In this document: in pieces, positions 54,768 through 62,280 of the stretch
Numbering within the stretch: the stretch's first letter is position 1
Layout: every line of letters begins with the position of its first letter
Source: Rhodococcus sp. X156
Lineage (GTDB): Bacteria; Actinomycetota; Actinomycetes; Mycobacteriales; Mycobacteriaceae
Length of the DNA stretch: 64,000 bases
Reading direction: 5' to 3'
Assembly (NCBI RefSeq): GCF_004006015.1
Contig: NZ_CP034766.1
Location: forward strand, 2,451,001-2,515,000
Notes under the pieces: model-generated
The model's database searches: none
Seen by the model: only the letters and a program-made list of their open reading frames with translations
Told to the model about the DNA's origin: nothing
Program-made: the position numbers and the translations under genes

Positions 54768-54965
54768 ATGAGCACCTCGTCAGGACGCGGCGGTCCCTGG
54801 ATGAGCGCGACGATGCGGTACTGCAGCGGCTGGCGCACCTCGGCCTCGGCCGGGTTGCAGCGCCGGGCCAGCACCCCGCGCCGCGTGCGCCGCACCGTCA
54901 AAGCCCTCCGCGCCGTGGATGGGCCGTCTGCAAGTACCACCAAGCGCGCCGCAGACCGTCGCTAA
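54768..54965 (+). CDS. Small basic hypothetical protein
   Basis: 65 residues, rich in Arg, Ser and Ala (QRRASTPRRVRRTVKALRAVDG), with no recognised domain or membrane segment. ATG 54768 has GAGGAGG 7 nt upstream, an excellent ribosome site, and third positions are mostly G or C. A copy of the dispersed element cgtctgcaagtac lies inside its 3' end (54925-54937), so the last 14 residues derive from the repeat. It may be real, or a frame opened by the repeat. Confidence 0.4.
   Translation: MSTSSGRGGPWMSATMRYCSGWRTSASAGLQRRASTPRRVRRTVKALRAVDGPSASTTKRAADRR
54925..54937. repeat. Copy of dispersed cgtctgcaagtac element
   Basis: The third occurrence of the element, 13 exact bases (cgtctgcaagtac), inside the 3' end of the small ORF at 54768. 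Unlike 18536-18589 it has no inverted partner. Confidence 0.6.
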
Positions 54966-55026
54966 CCGCTACCAGGTGCTGCTGCTCAGCCCCCGCCAGC
55001 AGCAACACCCGGTCAGCAGCACCCGG

Positions 55027-55929
55027 TCAGCGGAAGAAGCTGAGGAACAGCGCCACCAGCCAGCTCCAGAAGTCCAGCCACGGGTTCGACGGCGCGGGGG
55101 CCACCACCGGCGGCGCCGGCTCGCCCGCGCACGGCGCGCCGTCCAGTCCGCCCGCGGCCCGGCCCACCCGCTCCAGGCCCTTGCGGTCGCCCGCGGCGAA
55201 CCCTGGGGTGGCGGCACCGCTCACGGTCGGGTTCATCACCTGGCCCGGCGTGTTGGTGTGGTCCAGACCGATGGCGTGGCCCAGCTCGTGCAGCACCAGC
55301 CGGCCCCGGGTGGACGACGCGGCCGGCCCGAACCCGGGCGCCAGCTGCGGGTACGTGCGGCTGTCGAGCACCACGAACCCGGACACCACCTGCCACGGGG
55401 TCGCCTGCGCGGCACCCGGCGGGGTGTACGACCAGGTGGTGACGCCGCCGACGCCCGCGGCGCCGCCCATGCCGTTGAGCAGGCTGGACGTGCCCGGACC
55501 CGTCCCCGGCGCGGCCCAGGCGATCACCAGCGGCGTCCTGGGGTTGGCCGGCGTGCCGTCGAAGCCGTGGCCGCGCTGCGGAACCACGTCGGTGGTGCCG
55601 GTGTACACCAGGTTCAGCCCGGACTCCCGGCGCACGATGTCCACGGCCGCCGCCGCGTCAGCCTCGGCCGTGGGACCGCCGTTGCGCGGGTTGACCTGGT
55701 ACGGGATCGGCTCGCAGGGGTTCCAGCGGATCACCGTCCCGTCCGGGTTGTGGTGCAGCGCGTAGCCGTCGTAGCTGACCGAGGCGGCCCCGGTGGTGGT
55801 AACCGGCGCCGGGTCCGGCGCCACGGGCGCGGGTGCCGACGAGGCCACCGCGGCACCGGAGGCCATCAGCAGCGCCGTGGTGGCACCGGCCAGCGCGAGC
55901 CCGCGGAGGCGAGGAACGGTCAGCGTCAT
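55027..55929 (-). CDS. Secreted matrixin-like zinc metalloprotease
   Basis: 300 residues. A Sec-type signal peptide (RGLALAGATTALLMASGAAVASS) is followed by a Pro/Ala linker and a metalloprotease domain with HELGHAIGLDH, the HExxHxxGxxH zinc motif of metzincins. NPTVSG after it may provide the Met-turn-like segment, but no clear Met follows the zinc site. The C-terminus is hydrophobic (WLDFWSWLVALFLSFF), which could anchor it to the membrane. ATG 55929 has GGAG 7 nt upstream. The substrate is unknown. Confidence 0.85.
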   Translation of the reverse strand: MTLTVPRLRGLALAGATTALLMASGAAVASSAPAPVAPDPAPVTTTGAASVSYDGYALHHNPDGTVIRWNPCEPIPYQVNPRNGGPTAEADAAAAVDIVRRESGLNLVYTGTTDVVPQRGHGFDGTPANPRTPLVIAWAAPGTGPGTSSLLNGMGGAAGVGGVTTWSYTPPGAAQATPWQVVSGFVVLDSRTYPQLAPGFGPAASSTRGRLVLHELGHAIGLDHTNTPGQVMNPTVSGAATPGFAAGDRKGLERVGRAAGGLDGAPCAGEPAPPVVAPAPSNPWLDFWSWLVALFLSFFR

Positions 55930-56076
55930 GTGGGGTCTCCGTAGCTGTCTCGGCCGCCCTGCTCCGGGCGCACCGCCACCTCCCCCATCGGCCACCGAGC
56001 GACGGTGCTGAGCCGACACCGCGGCCCGGGCGACCTAGGGTGGGCGGCACTGGCCCTGAGCACGAGGAGACGACCA

Positions 56077-56664
56077 ATGAGCACCGTCCGGGCCTGCCTC
56101 GTCGTGGACGCTCAGCCGACGTTCTGCGAGGGCGGGGAGCTGGCGGTGGACGGCGGCAACGACGTCTGCGTCCGCAGCGCGCAGTTCCTCGCCGAGCACG
56201 GCGACCGCTACCACCTGGTGGTGTCCAGCCAGGACTACCACGTCGATCCCGGCCACCACTTCTCCAGCGAGCCCGACTTCGTCGACACCTGGCCCCCGCA
56301 CGGCCTGGCCGGCACCGCCAACGCCGAGCTGCACCCCGCGCTGGCCGACACCGCCATCGACGTGCGGGTCCGCAAGGGTGCGCACGAGGCGGCGTACTCC
56401 CTCTTCGACGGCGCCGACCCGGACGGACGACCAGCGCTGCAGGTGCTGCGCGCGGCCGGCGTCACCGACCTGGACGTGCTGGGCATCGCCGAGAGCCACT
56501 GTGTGCGGGCCACCGTGCTCGACGCGCTGCGCCACGGCTTCGGCGTCCGGCTGCTGCGCGACCTGACGGTGCCGGTGACCGCCGAGCTGGGGGCGGCCGC
56601 GCGCACCGAGATGCACGCTGCCGGGGCCGCGCTCACCACCAGCGCCGCGGCGTTCGCCAGCTGA
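56077..56664 (+). CDS. Isochorismatase/nicotinamidase-family cysteine hydrolase
   Basis: A 195-residue enzyme close to nicotinamidase (PncA): catalytic Asp in LVVDAQPTF, metal site in SSQDYHVDPGHHFSSEP, Lys in VRKGAHEAAYSLFDG, and the nucleophile Cys in GIAESHCVRATVLDAL. PncA deamidates nicotinamide for NAD salvage; related enzymes act on other amides. The metal-binding pattern D-x-H-x-D-x-x-H favours nicotinamidase. ATG 56077 has GAGGAG 9 nt upstream. Confidence 0.85.
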   Translation: MSTVRACLVVDAQPTFCEGGELAVDGGNDVCVRSAQFLAEHGDRYHLVVSSQDYHVDPGHHFSSEPDFVDTWPPHGLAGTANAELHPALADTAIDVRVRKGAHEAAYSLFDGADPDGRPALQVLRAAGVTDLDVLGIAESHCVRATVLDALRHGFGVRLLRDLTVPVTAELGAAARTEMHAAGAALTTSAAAFAS

Positions 56665-56683
56665 CGGCAGCACCGGCCCAGGG

Positions 56684-57502
56684 TCAGGCTCCGGTGAGCA
56701 CTCCCTGCTGCGCGGCGGCTGTGGTGGTGGTGCTGCGGCGGCTGGTGTCCAGCAGCCGCCGGGCCGCCCAGTCGAGCACGAAGCCGAGCACGCCGATCAC
56801 CACGATCACGGCCATCACCTGGTCGTAGGCGAGCTGGTCGCGGGCGTTGAGGATCTGGTAGCCCAGCCCGGAGCGCACCCCCAGCATCTCCGCCGGCACC
56901 AGCACGATCCAGGCGATGCCCAGGCCCACCCGCAGCCCGGTGCGCACGTGGTCGCGGATCGCCGGCAGCACCACGGCGGTGAGCTGCTCCCACCGAGTGG
57001 CGCCCAGCGAGCGGGCCACCAGCAGGTGCCCGGGGTCCACGGCGCGCACGCCTGCGGCGGTGTTGATGACGATCGGCCACACCGCAGCGGCGGCGATGAG
57101 GAAGAACACCGGTTGGTGGCCGATGCCGAACAGGGCCACCGCGATGGGCGCCCAGGACAGCGGCGAGATCATCCGCAGGAACTGCACCACGGGCATCGAG
57201 GCGCGCTCGAAGCGGACGTTGAGCCCGATCAGCAGGCCCAGCGGGATGCCGATCACCGTGGCGACGAGCAGGCCGACGAGCAGCCGCCACACGCTGACCC
57301 CGACGTCGGGCAGCAGCACCCCGCGGTCGAACAGCTCCACCAGCGCCGGAACGACGTGCTGCGGGGCGAACTCGCGCACCAGCGACGTGCTGCCGGCGAC
57401 CACCGTGGTGAGCAGCCACCACACGGCCACGGCCACGGCGATCGCGGCCGCGGGCGGCCAGCACGCGCTCCACCTCGGACGGGCAGGCTGCTTGGTGCTC
57501 AC
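56684..57502 (-). CDS. ABC importer permease (NrtB/SsuC type)
   Basis: A 272-residue permease with six membrane segments and the EAA-like loop ARSLGATRWEQLTAVVLPAI. Layout matches the permeases of nitrate, sulfonate and taurine importers. GTG 57502 overlaps the stop of the substrate-binding gene (GTGA). It is the last gene of the sulfur-type operon. Substrate is unknown; the leader peptide upstream points to a sulfur compound. Confidence 0.9.
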   Translation of the reverse strand: MSTKQPARPRWSACWPPAAAIAVAVAVWWLLTTVVAGSTSLVREFAPQHVVPALVELFDRGVLLPDVGVSVWRLLVGLLVATVIGIPLGLLIGLNVRFERASMPVVQFLRMISPLSWAPIAVALFGIGHQPVFFLIAAAAVWPIVINTAAGVRAVDPGHLLVARSLGATRWEQLTAVVLPAIRDHVRTGLRVGLGIAWIVLVPAEMLGVRSGLGYQILNARDQLAYDQVMAVIVVIGVLGFVLDWAARRLLDTSRRSTTTTAAAQQGVLTGA

Positions 57503-58674
57503 GTGGGATCCACTTCCTCGGTACGGGTGAGGGTCTCGGGCAGGCCGAACGCGGCGGGACCGCCGTGCCGGGTGATGCTCTGCCGCACGAAGCGGTCGTC
57601 CACCAGCTCGCCGTGCACCGCCGCGGCGTCCACCCGGTCGAGGAAGCCGGTGTCGCCGTCCACCACGGTGTCGTGCATGGCCTCCACCAGCGCCTGCGTG
57701 AAGCTGGGGAAGGGGAAGGGCTGGAAACCGAGCCGCTGCGGCTGCCAGCCGGGGTGGCGCAGGTCGTACTTGTCGGCCGGATAGGTCAGCGCCTTGGTGA
57801 TCGCCGGCAGCGGCTGCGGCAGGTACTTGCCCGCGGAGAGCTCCCCGGCGGTGGCCTGGCGCCCGCCGTCGATGCGCAGCTGGGCGGCGAGCACGGAGTC
57901 GGTGAGCGTCTGCACCCCGGCGGGGGCACGGTCGATGAGGTCGGCGTGCACCAGCAGCGCGCAGCAGGCGTGGTCGCGCCAGACGTCGCCGACGAAGCGG
58001 TGGATGCGCCCGATCTTCCTGGCCTCGGCCGCGGCGTTGAACGGGTCGGCCACGGTGAAGGCCGCGATGGAGCCGGCGGCCAGCGCGGGCACCATGTCCG
58101 ACGGGCTCATCACGATCAGCTCGACGGTGCCGGCGGAGCGGGACGCGGACTGGCGGATCACCGGACGCAGGCCGTTGGCCCGGAAGAGCTGCTGGATGGC
58201 GATGTTGTGGATGGACCACCAGAACGGGATAGCCACCTGCTCCCCCGCCAGCTGGCCCAGCTCGGTGACGTGCGGCGCCACCGTCAGCGCGGAGCCGTTG
58301 GTGTGGTTCCAGCCGAGGATGCGTGCGCTGGAGCCCACCGAGTAGCGCAGCTGCACGGCCATCGGCATCAGCAGGTGCACCACGTCCACCTGCCGGCTGA
58401 CGAACGCCTCCGCCAGCGACGCCCAGCTGCGGAACAGCACCGGCTTCGCCTGGCTCACCACCGCCGGGTCGTAGAGCCCGGCGTCGTGGGCGATGAGCAG
58501 CGGGGAGGCGTCGGTGATGGGCAGGTAGCCGATGCGCAGCTGACCGGTGGTGTTGCTGCGGTCGGTGGCCGCGGCGCGGGCCAGGTCGGCCACCCCGGCC
58601 AGCCCACCCGCGACGGCCAGCCCGGTCGCCCCGCGCAGGAGGGTGCGCCGGTTCAGCCCACCACCAGCACTCAC
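57499..58674 (-). CDS. ABC importer substrate-binding protein (NrtA/SsuA-like)
   Basis: A 391-residue solute-binding protein. A twin-arginine type export signal (NRRTLLRGATGLAVAGGLAG) is followed by a periplasmic-binding fold: LRIGYLPITDASPLLIAHDAGLY, DVVHLLMPMAVQLRY and FTVADPFNAAAEARKIG. The class binds nitrate, sulfonates or aminomethylpyrimidines. GTG 58674 overlaps the ATPase stop (GTGA). Export by Tat would mean that a folded, perhaps cofactor-bearing, protein is secreted. Confidence 0.9.
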   Translation of the reverse strand: MSAGGGLNRRTLLRGATGLAVAGGLAGVADLARAAATDRSNTTGQLRIGYLPITDASPLLIAHDAGLYDPAVVSQAKPVLFRSWASLAEAFVSRQVDVVHLLMPMAVQLRYSVGSSARILGWNHTNGSALTVAPHVTELGQLAGEQVAIPFWWSIHNIAIQQLFRANGLRPVIRQSASRSAGTVELIVMSPSDMVPALAAGSIAAFTVADPFNAAAEARKIGRIHRFVGDVWRDHACCALLVHADLIDRAPAGVQTLTDSVLAAQLRIDGGRQATAGELSAGKYLPQPLPAITKALTYPADKYDLRHPGWQPQRLGFQPFPFPSFTQALVEAMHDTVVDGDTGFLDRVDAAAVHGELVDDRFVRQSITRHGGPAAFGLPETLTRTEEVDPT

Positions 58675-59420
58675 CGGGCCTCCACGGGCACACCGGTGGC
58701 GTCGCGGTAGCGGGCCATGATCTCCACCCGCAGCCGCTGCGGGTCGGTGCTGGTCGACCACTCCTGCTCGAACACCCCGGAGGCGCCGAGCAGCGCGATG
58801 CGGTCGCCCACCACCACGGCCTCGTCGATGTCGTGGGTGACCAGCACGGTGGTCAGGCCCAGCTCGGTGGTCATCGTCCGCAGCCACTGCTGCAGGTCGG
58901 CGCGGATCGCCGGGTCCAGCGCGCTGAACGGCTCGTCCAGCAGCAGCACCTGGGGCCGGATCGCCACCGCACGGATCACCGCCACCCGCTGGGCCTGCCC
59001 GCCGGAGAGCTGGTCGGGGTAGGAACCGGCCAGCGCGGCCAGGCCGAAGTGCTCGAGCAGCTCCTCGGCGTGCGCGGGGTCGAAGCGGTCCCGGTTGCGG
59101 CCGAAGCGCCCACCCAGCGCGATGTTCTCCCGCACAGTCAGCCACGGCATCAGCAGCGGCTGCTGGAACACCACGCCGGTGTGCGGGCGGGGCTCGCCCC
59201 GGCCCGGGGTGTGCGGCTGCTCCCACTGCAGCGAGCCGCTGTCCAGCTGGTCCAGCCCGGCCAGGATCCGCAGCAGCGTGGACTTGCCGCTGCCGCTGAC
59301 GCCGAGCACCACCAGGGTCTCCCCCGCCTCGACTGAGAGGTCGACCCCGCGCAGGACGGCGTCACCCCGCCCGGCGTAGCTCTTGTGGCCGTTGACTAGT
59401 CGGACTGCGCTAGTTCCCAC
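58671..59420 (-). CDS. ABC importer ATP-binding protein (NrtD/SsuB type)
   Basis: A 249-residue ATPase: Walker A GVSGSGKST, signature LSGGQAQR, Walker B VLLLDEPFSALDP, then THDIDEAVVVGDRI. The class serves nitrate/sulfonate/taurine importers. GTG 59420 lies 25 bp inside the acyl-CoA-dehydrogenase-like gene, so translation is coupled. AGGA is 9 nt before it. Confidence 0.93.
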   Translation of the reverse strand: MGTSAVRLVNGHKSYAGRGDAVLRGVDLSVEAGETLVVLGVSGSGKSTLLRILAGLDQLDSGSLQWEQPHTPGRGEPRPHTGVVFQQPLLMPWLTVRENIALGGRFGRNRDRFDPAHAEELLEHFGLAALAGSYPDQLSGGQAQRVAVIRAVAIRPQVLLLDEPFSALDPAIRADLQQWLRTMTTELGLTTVLVTHDIDEAVVVGDRIALLGASGVFEQEWSTSTDPQRLRVEIMARYRDATGVPVEAR

Positions 59421-60460
59421 CGCAGCTGTCCTTCCGAGGGTGACTGGATGGGGAGGAACGCCGCCTCGCGGAAGCGACGGTTGGTGGCGCTGCCGGTGGC
59501 GTAGCCGGCCCCACCCCGCAGGGTGGACTCCAGCCGGGTGGCGGTCACCGCGGCACCGGCGGCGTCCAGGCGCAGCTGCACCAGCTCGCGCCCGGTCATG
59601 GGGGGCGGGCCGTCGGGGGTGGTCTGCGCCGCCCACCGGTACAGCCGCTCGCGCACCGACGCGTGCTCGGCGGCCACCTGCCGGTGCTCCGCCTCCAGCA
59701 GCTTGCCCAGCTTGGTGAGCAGCGGCTCGGACTCTGCCAGCGCGGCCCCGGTGACGCCGCTGCAGAAGGCCGTCTGCAGCAGCAGGAAGGTGGGCCGCAA
59801 CCGGGCGACGAACCCGACCAGGTCGGTGCTCACCACCTGTGCGGCGGGCACGTGCACCCGCTCCAGGGTCAGCGAGGTGGAGGCCGTGGCCCCCAGCGCC
59901 AGCAGCTGCGGGGCTGGGTGCACGGTGACGCCCGGGTCGTCGGTGCGCACCAGCGCGACGAAGGTGCGCCCGTCCTCGGTGCGGGTGGGCAGCACCACCA
60001 GGGCCGAGCGGAACACGTTGGACGCCCAGCGGATCGGACCGGAGACCTCGAGCCCGTCGGCCACCTCGGTGGCGATCAGCGGAGTCTCGCCCAGGCCGGC
60101 CGCGTGCTTGAGCCCGGCCGCCATGGCGGTGACACCCACCTCGGTGCCGTTCTCCAGCGCGGGCCGGAACGCGGCGCGCACCGGCTCGGGCGCCCGGTTG
60201 ACGCACTCCAGCGTCACCCGGTGCGCCCACACCGAGAACCCGGCAGCGAGGCTCTCCGCCGCGACGTCCTCGATGACGGCGACCATCCGGTCCAGGCTCG
60301 TCCCGTCCAGGCCCAGCCGGAACAGGCCCCGCTCGCCGAGGGCGGCGATGTCGGCCCGAACGTCGGTCTCACCCCGGTCGAGCGCGTCGGCGCGGTCGCG
60401 CACCAGGGCGCACACCTCGCGCCGCCGCTGCTCCTCGGTGGGTGCGATGGCCGCAGTCAT
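59396..60460 (-). CDS. Acyl-CoA-dehydrogenase-like flavoprotein (possible FMN-dependent monooxygenase)
   Basis: A 354-residue member of the acyl-CoA dehydrogenase fold: N-terminal helices, a beta domain (AAGLKHAAGLGETPLIATEV; RWASNVFRSALVVLP) and C-terminal helices. It is shorter than classical dehydrogenases, and I see no acyl-CoA catalytic Glu that can be placed with confidence. In operons with a sulfonate-type importer the fold often serves SfnC/DszC-type FMNH2-dependent monooxygenases, which attack C-S bonds. ATG 60460 overlaps nothing upstream; DUF4242 lies 6 bp before it. A desulfurising role is inferred. Confidence 0.72.
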   Translation of the reverse strand: MTAAIAPTEEQRRREVCALVRDRADALDRGETDVRADIAALGERGLFRLGLDGTSLDRMVAVIEDVAAESLAAGFSVWAHRVTLECVNRAPEPVRAAFRPALENGTEVGVTAMAAGLKHAAGLGETPLIATEVADGLEVSGPIRWASNVFRSALVVLPTRTEDGRTFVALVRTDDPGVTVHPAPQLLALGATASTSLTLERVHVPAAQVVSTDLVGFVARLRPTFLLLQTAFCSGVTGAALAESEPLLTKLGKLLEAEHRQVAAEHASVRERLYRWAAQTTPDGPPPMTGRELVQLRLDAAGAAVTATRLESTLRGGAGYATGSATNRRFREAAFLPIQSPSEGQLRWELAQSD

Positions 60461-60466
60461 GGCTAC

Positions 60467-60982
60467 CTATCCCTCGAGGGCGTGGATGCGGTCGACCGGG
60501 GTGCTGACGGCCTCGCGGGCGCGGAACACCGCAGCCTCGTCGGGGGCGTCGTAGAAGCACAGGCACTTGCCCATGTCCTCGCGGACGTAGGTGCGCAGGA
60601 AGGCGACCTCGGGCACGTTGGCGTACTTGGGCGCGTTGGCCTTCTTGCGCGCCAGGTAGGAGTCCATGTCCAGCTCCGCGGGCAGGTCCCACTCCACCAG
60701 GTAGCCGGCCTCCGGACGGGCGGCCTTGATCTGCGCCAGCTCGGCGCCCACCAGCCGCACCTCGCTGGGGCCCTCGACGCTGGCGACCCCCAGCGCGTCG
60801 GCGGCCAGCTCCGGGGCGCGGCAGGACTCGAACTCGGTGATCGCGAAGACGCGCTCACCACCGGCGGTCACCTGGGTCTCGATCAGCTCGCCACCGGCCT
60901 CGGCCGTGCGGGCGTCGACGTCCTTGATGACCTGGGCGGCCTGGCCGGCGGTGGTCACGAGCTCGTAGAGGTACAGCGACAT
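60467..60982 (-). CDS. DUF4242-domain protein
   Basis: A 171-residue protein with two similar ferredoxin-like halves (YLYELVTTAGQAAQVIKDVD and YLVEWDLPAELDMDSYLARK); the second half is the DUF4242 domain. Cys pairs CLCF may bind metal. The family has no proven activity. It is the first gene after the leader peptide, 6 bp before the flavoprotein, with AAAGG upstream of ATG 60982. In this context a role with the sulfur importer and flavoprotein is inferred. Confidence 0.75.
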   Translation of the reverse strand: MSLYLYELVTTAGQAAQVIKDVDARTAEAGGELIETQVTAGGERVFAITEFESCRAPELAADALGVASVEGPSEVRLVGAELAQIKAARPEAGYLVEWDLPAELDMDSYLARKKANAPKYANVPEVAFLRTYVREDMGKCLCFYDAPDEAAVFRAREAVSTPVDRIHALEG

Positions 60983-61015
60983 GGGGGTCACCTTTCGAGA
61001 GACGGGTAGCGCGCA

Positions 61016-61051
61016 GCGCGCGTCAGGATGAAAGCGCGCGTCAGGATGAAA
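61016..61051. repeat. 18-bp perfect tandem repeat in the operon leader
   Basis: gcgcgcgtcaggatgaaa occurs twice without mismatch (61016-61033, 61034-61051), between the leader peptide stop and the DUF4242 start. Together with the nearby gcgcgc stretch it may form alternative RNA structures for attenuation. Confidence 0.75.
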
Positions 61052-61145
61052 AAGTGCGATTCGGACGACGGTGTCCGGAGAACCGGCAACGGTGGCCGGC
61101 AAGACCGAGGAGGGCGCAGCGCTGGTTCAGCGGGTGCGCGGGCGG

Positions 61146-61226
61146 TCAGCGAGTGCGACGACAGGCAGCGTTCGCCACACGCACGAGGTCCACGTGCAGG
61201 CGGCGGATCAGGAAGCTGCGGGTCAC
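61146..61226 (-). CDS. Leader peptide of the RRLHVDL type (sulfur-linked attenuation)
   Basis: A 26-codon frame from GTG 61226 to TGA 61146, encoding VTRSFLIRRLHVDLVRVANA with ACRRTR at the end. This matches a class of small actinobacterial leader peptides (RRxHVDLxRxxxAxC) found before sulfur-uptake genes. The single Cys near the end could sense cysteinyl-tRNA. No ribosome site is seen, but TAGTGT lies 7 nt before the GTG, so translation is leaderless. A weak hairpin (61062-61077) followed by a T run of five lies downstream. The operon genes begin 163 nt after its stop. Confidence 0.72.
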   Translation of the reverse strand: MTRSFLIRRLHVDLVRVANAACRRTR

Positions 61227-61233
61227 GTGCAGA

Positions 61234-61263
61234 ACACTAGCAATAGACAGATCGTTCTGTCTA
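61234..61263 (-). promoter_or_regulatory. Leader-peptide promoter with TetR-type operator
   Basis: On the minus strand -35 TAGACA (61263-61258) and -10 TAGTGT (61239-61234) are 18 bp apart. The -35 is part of a perfect inverted repeat TAGACAG-N6-CTGTCTA (61244-61263), the size and symmetry of TetR operators. A TetR gene starts 43 bp away in the other direction, so this is its likely binding site, and binding would block the operon promoter. Confidence 0.7.
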
Positions 61264-61305
61264 GAAATCCCCCCACGGGACGCGCTGGGGCAGTAACCTG
61301 GTGTC

Positions 61306-61935
61306 GTGCCTGCGCCTCACACCCTCCCCGCCCGCGCGGGCCGGCGACCCGGAAGCACCAAGGCTGGCAAGGCATCCCCCGCCGATCGCCTGCTGGACGC
61401 CGCGACCGCGCTGTTCGCGGCCGAGGGAATCCGCGCGGTGGGCATCGACCGGATCCTCAGCGGCGCGGGGGTGGCCAAGGCCAGCCTGTACTCCGCGTTC
61501 GGCTCCAAGGACGCGCTGGTGCTGGCCTACCTGCGCCGGCTGGACGAGCGCGACCGCACCCGCTGGACCGAGGCCGTCGCCACCGTCGAGGACCCGCTGG
61601 CCAAGGTGCTCACCTTCTTCGACCTGGCCATCGCCTCCGCTCCGGCGCGCAACTACCGCGGCTGCCAGTACGTCAACGCGGCCACCGAGTTCCCCGACGA
61701 GGAGCTCGAACCGGTGCAGGCGCACCGGACGTGGTTCCGCCACACCGTCAGCGCCCTGCTGCGCGAGGCCGGTCTGGCCCACCCCGACGACGCAGCGCAG
61801 CGCATCCAGCTGATCTACGACGGTGCGCTGGCCGGCTCCAAGGTGGAGCACTCCGAGGAGCCGCTGCGCCTGGGCCGGCAGATGGCCGAGCTGGTCATCG
61901 CGGCGGGCTCCGCCGCCACGGACCGGGACCAATAG
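61306..61935 (+). CDS. TetR-family regulator
   Basis: A 209-residue regulator. The N-terminal helix-turn-helix is AEGIRAVGIDRILSGAGVAKASLYSAFGSKDALVLAYL; the C-terminal ligand domain has RGCQYVNAATEFPDEELEPV, seen in the TetR group with the YRGCxF segment. GTG 61306 lies 6 nt after TAACCT (leaderless type). It diverges from the sulfur-type operon, with a palindromic operator between; it probably represses that operon until a ligand binds. Confidence 0.88.
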   Translation: MPAPHTLPARAGRRPGSTKAGKASPADRLLDAATALFAAEGIRAVGIDRILSGAGVAKASLYSAFGSKDALVLAYLRRLDERDRTRWTEAVATVEDPLAKVLTFFDLAIASAPARNYRGCQYVNAATEFPDEELEPVQAHRTWFRHTVSALLREAGLAHPDDAAQRIQLIYDGALAGSKVEHSEEPLRLGRQMAELVIAAGSAATDRDQ

Positions 61936-61944
61936 CGCCGGGCA

Positions 61945-61994
61945 TCAAGAACTCGTCAAGACGACGGGTGCCCGCGTAAGGAGCTCGTCAGGAC
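61945..61994. promoter_or_regulatory. Candidate KdpE-type direct repeats upstream of kdp
   Basis: TCAAGA recurs at 61945-61950 and 61956-61961, exactly 11 bp apart, the layout expected for OmpR/PhoB-family response regulators. ctcgtcaagac (61952-61962) recurs as ctcgtcaggac (61984-61994), 32 bp on, about three helical turns. It lies 75-125 bp before the first kdp gene. kdpD/kdpE are outside the window. Confidence 0.4.
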
Positions 61995-62068
61995 CGGCTT
62001 CCGCACTCCCCCACCGGCTCACGCTGTCTTCCGGCGGAAGGTTTCCGCGCTGGAAGGGGTGTGTTCTG

Positions 62069-62185
62069 ATGGCCGACCTGGCCTACCTGTCACTGGTCCT
62101 GGGTGGACTGCTCTGTTGCGTGCTGGTGCTTCGTGCCCTGCGCGACTCGGAGAGCCCCAGCTCCACGACCAAGGCTTCCCGGTGA
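62069..62185 (+). CDS. Small membrane protein upstream of kdpF
   Basis: 38 residues: one membrane helix (LAYLSLVLGGLLCCVLVLRAL) with a polar Ser/Thr tail. ATG 62069 has GGAAGGGG 9 nt upstream. Its stop overlaps the kdpF GTG (GTGA), so it is the first gene of the kdp operon. The family is unknown, but it could be a regulator or assembly factor of the Kdp complex. Confidence 0.6.
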   Translation: MADLAYLSLVLGGLLCCVLVLRALRDSESPSSTTKASR

Positions 62186-62280
62186 CGGGCGCGGGCGCGC
62201 TGAGCGTGGCGCTGATCGTCCTCGCGCTCCTCCTCGTCGTCTACCTGTTGGTGGCCCTGCTCGACCCGGAGCGGTTCTGA
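62182..62280 (+). CDS. kdpF: Kdp complex subunit KdpF
   Basis: A 32-residue one-helix protein (ALSVALIVLALLLVVYLLVALLDPERF), ending in the family-typical PERF. KdpF stabilises the KdpABC potassium pump. GTG 62182 overlaps the previous stop; kdpA overlaps its own stop (TGATG). Confidence 0.87.
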   Translation: MTGAGALSVALIVLALLLVVYLLVALLDPERF

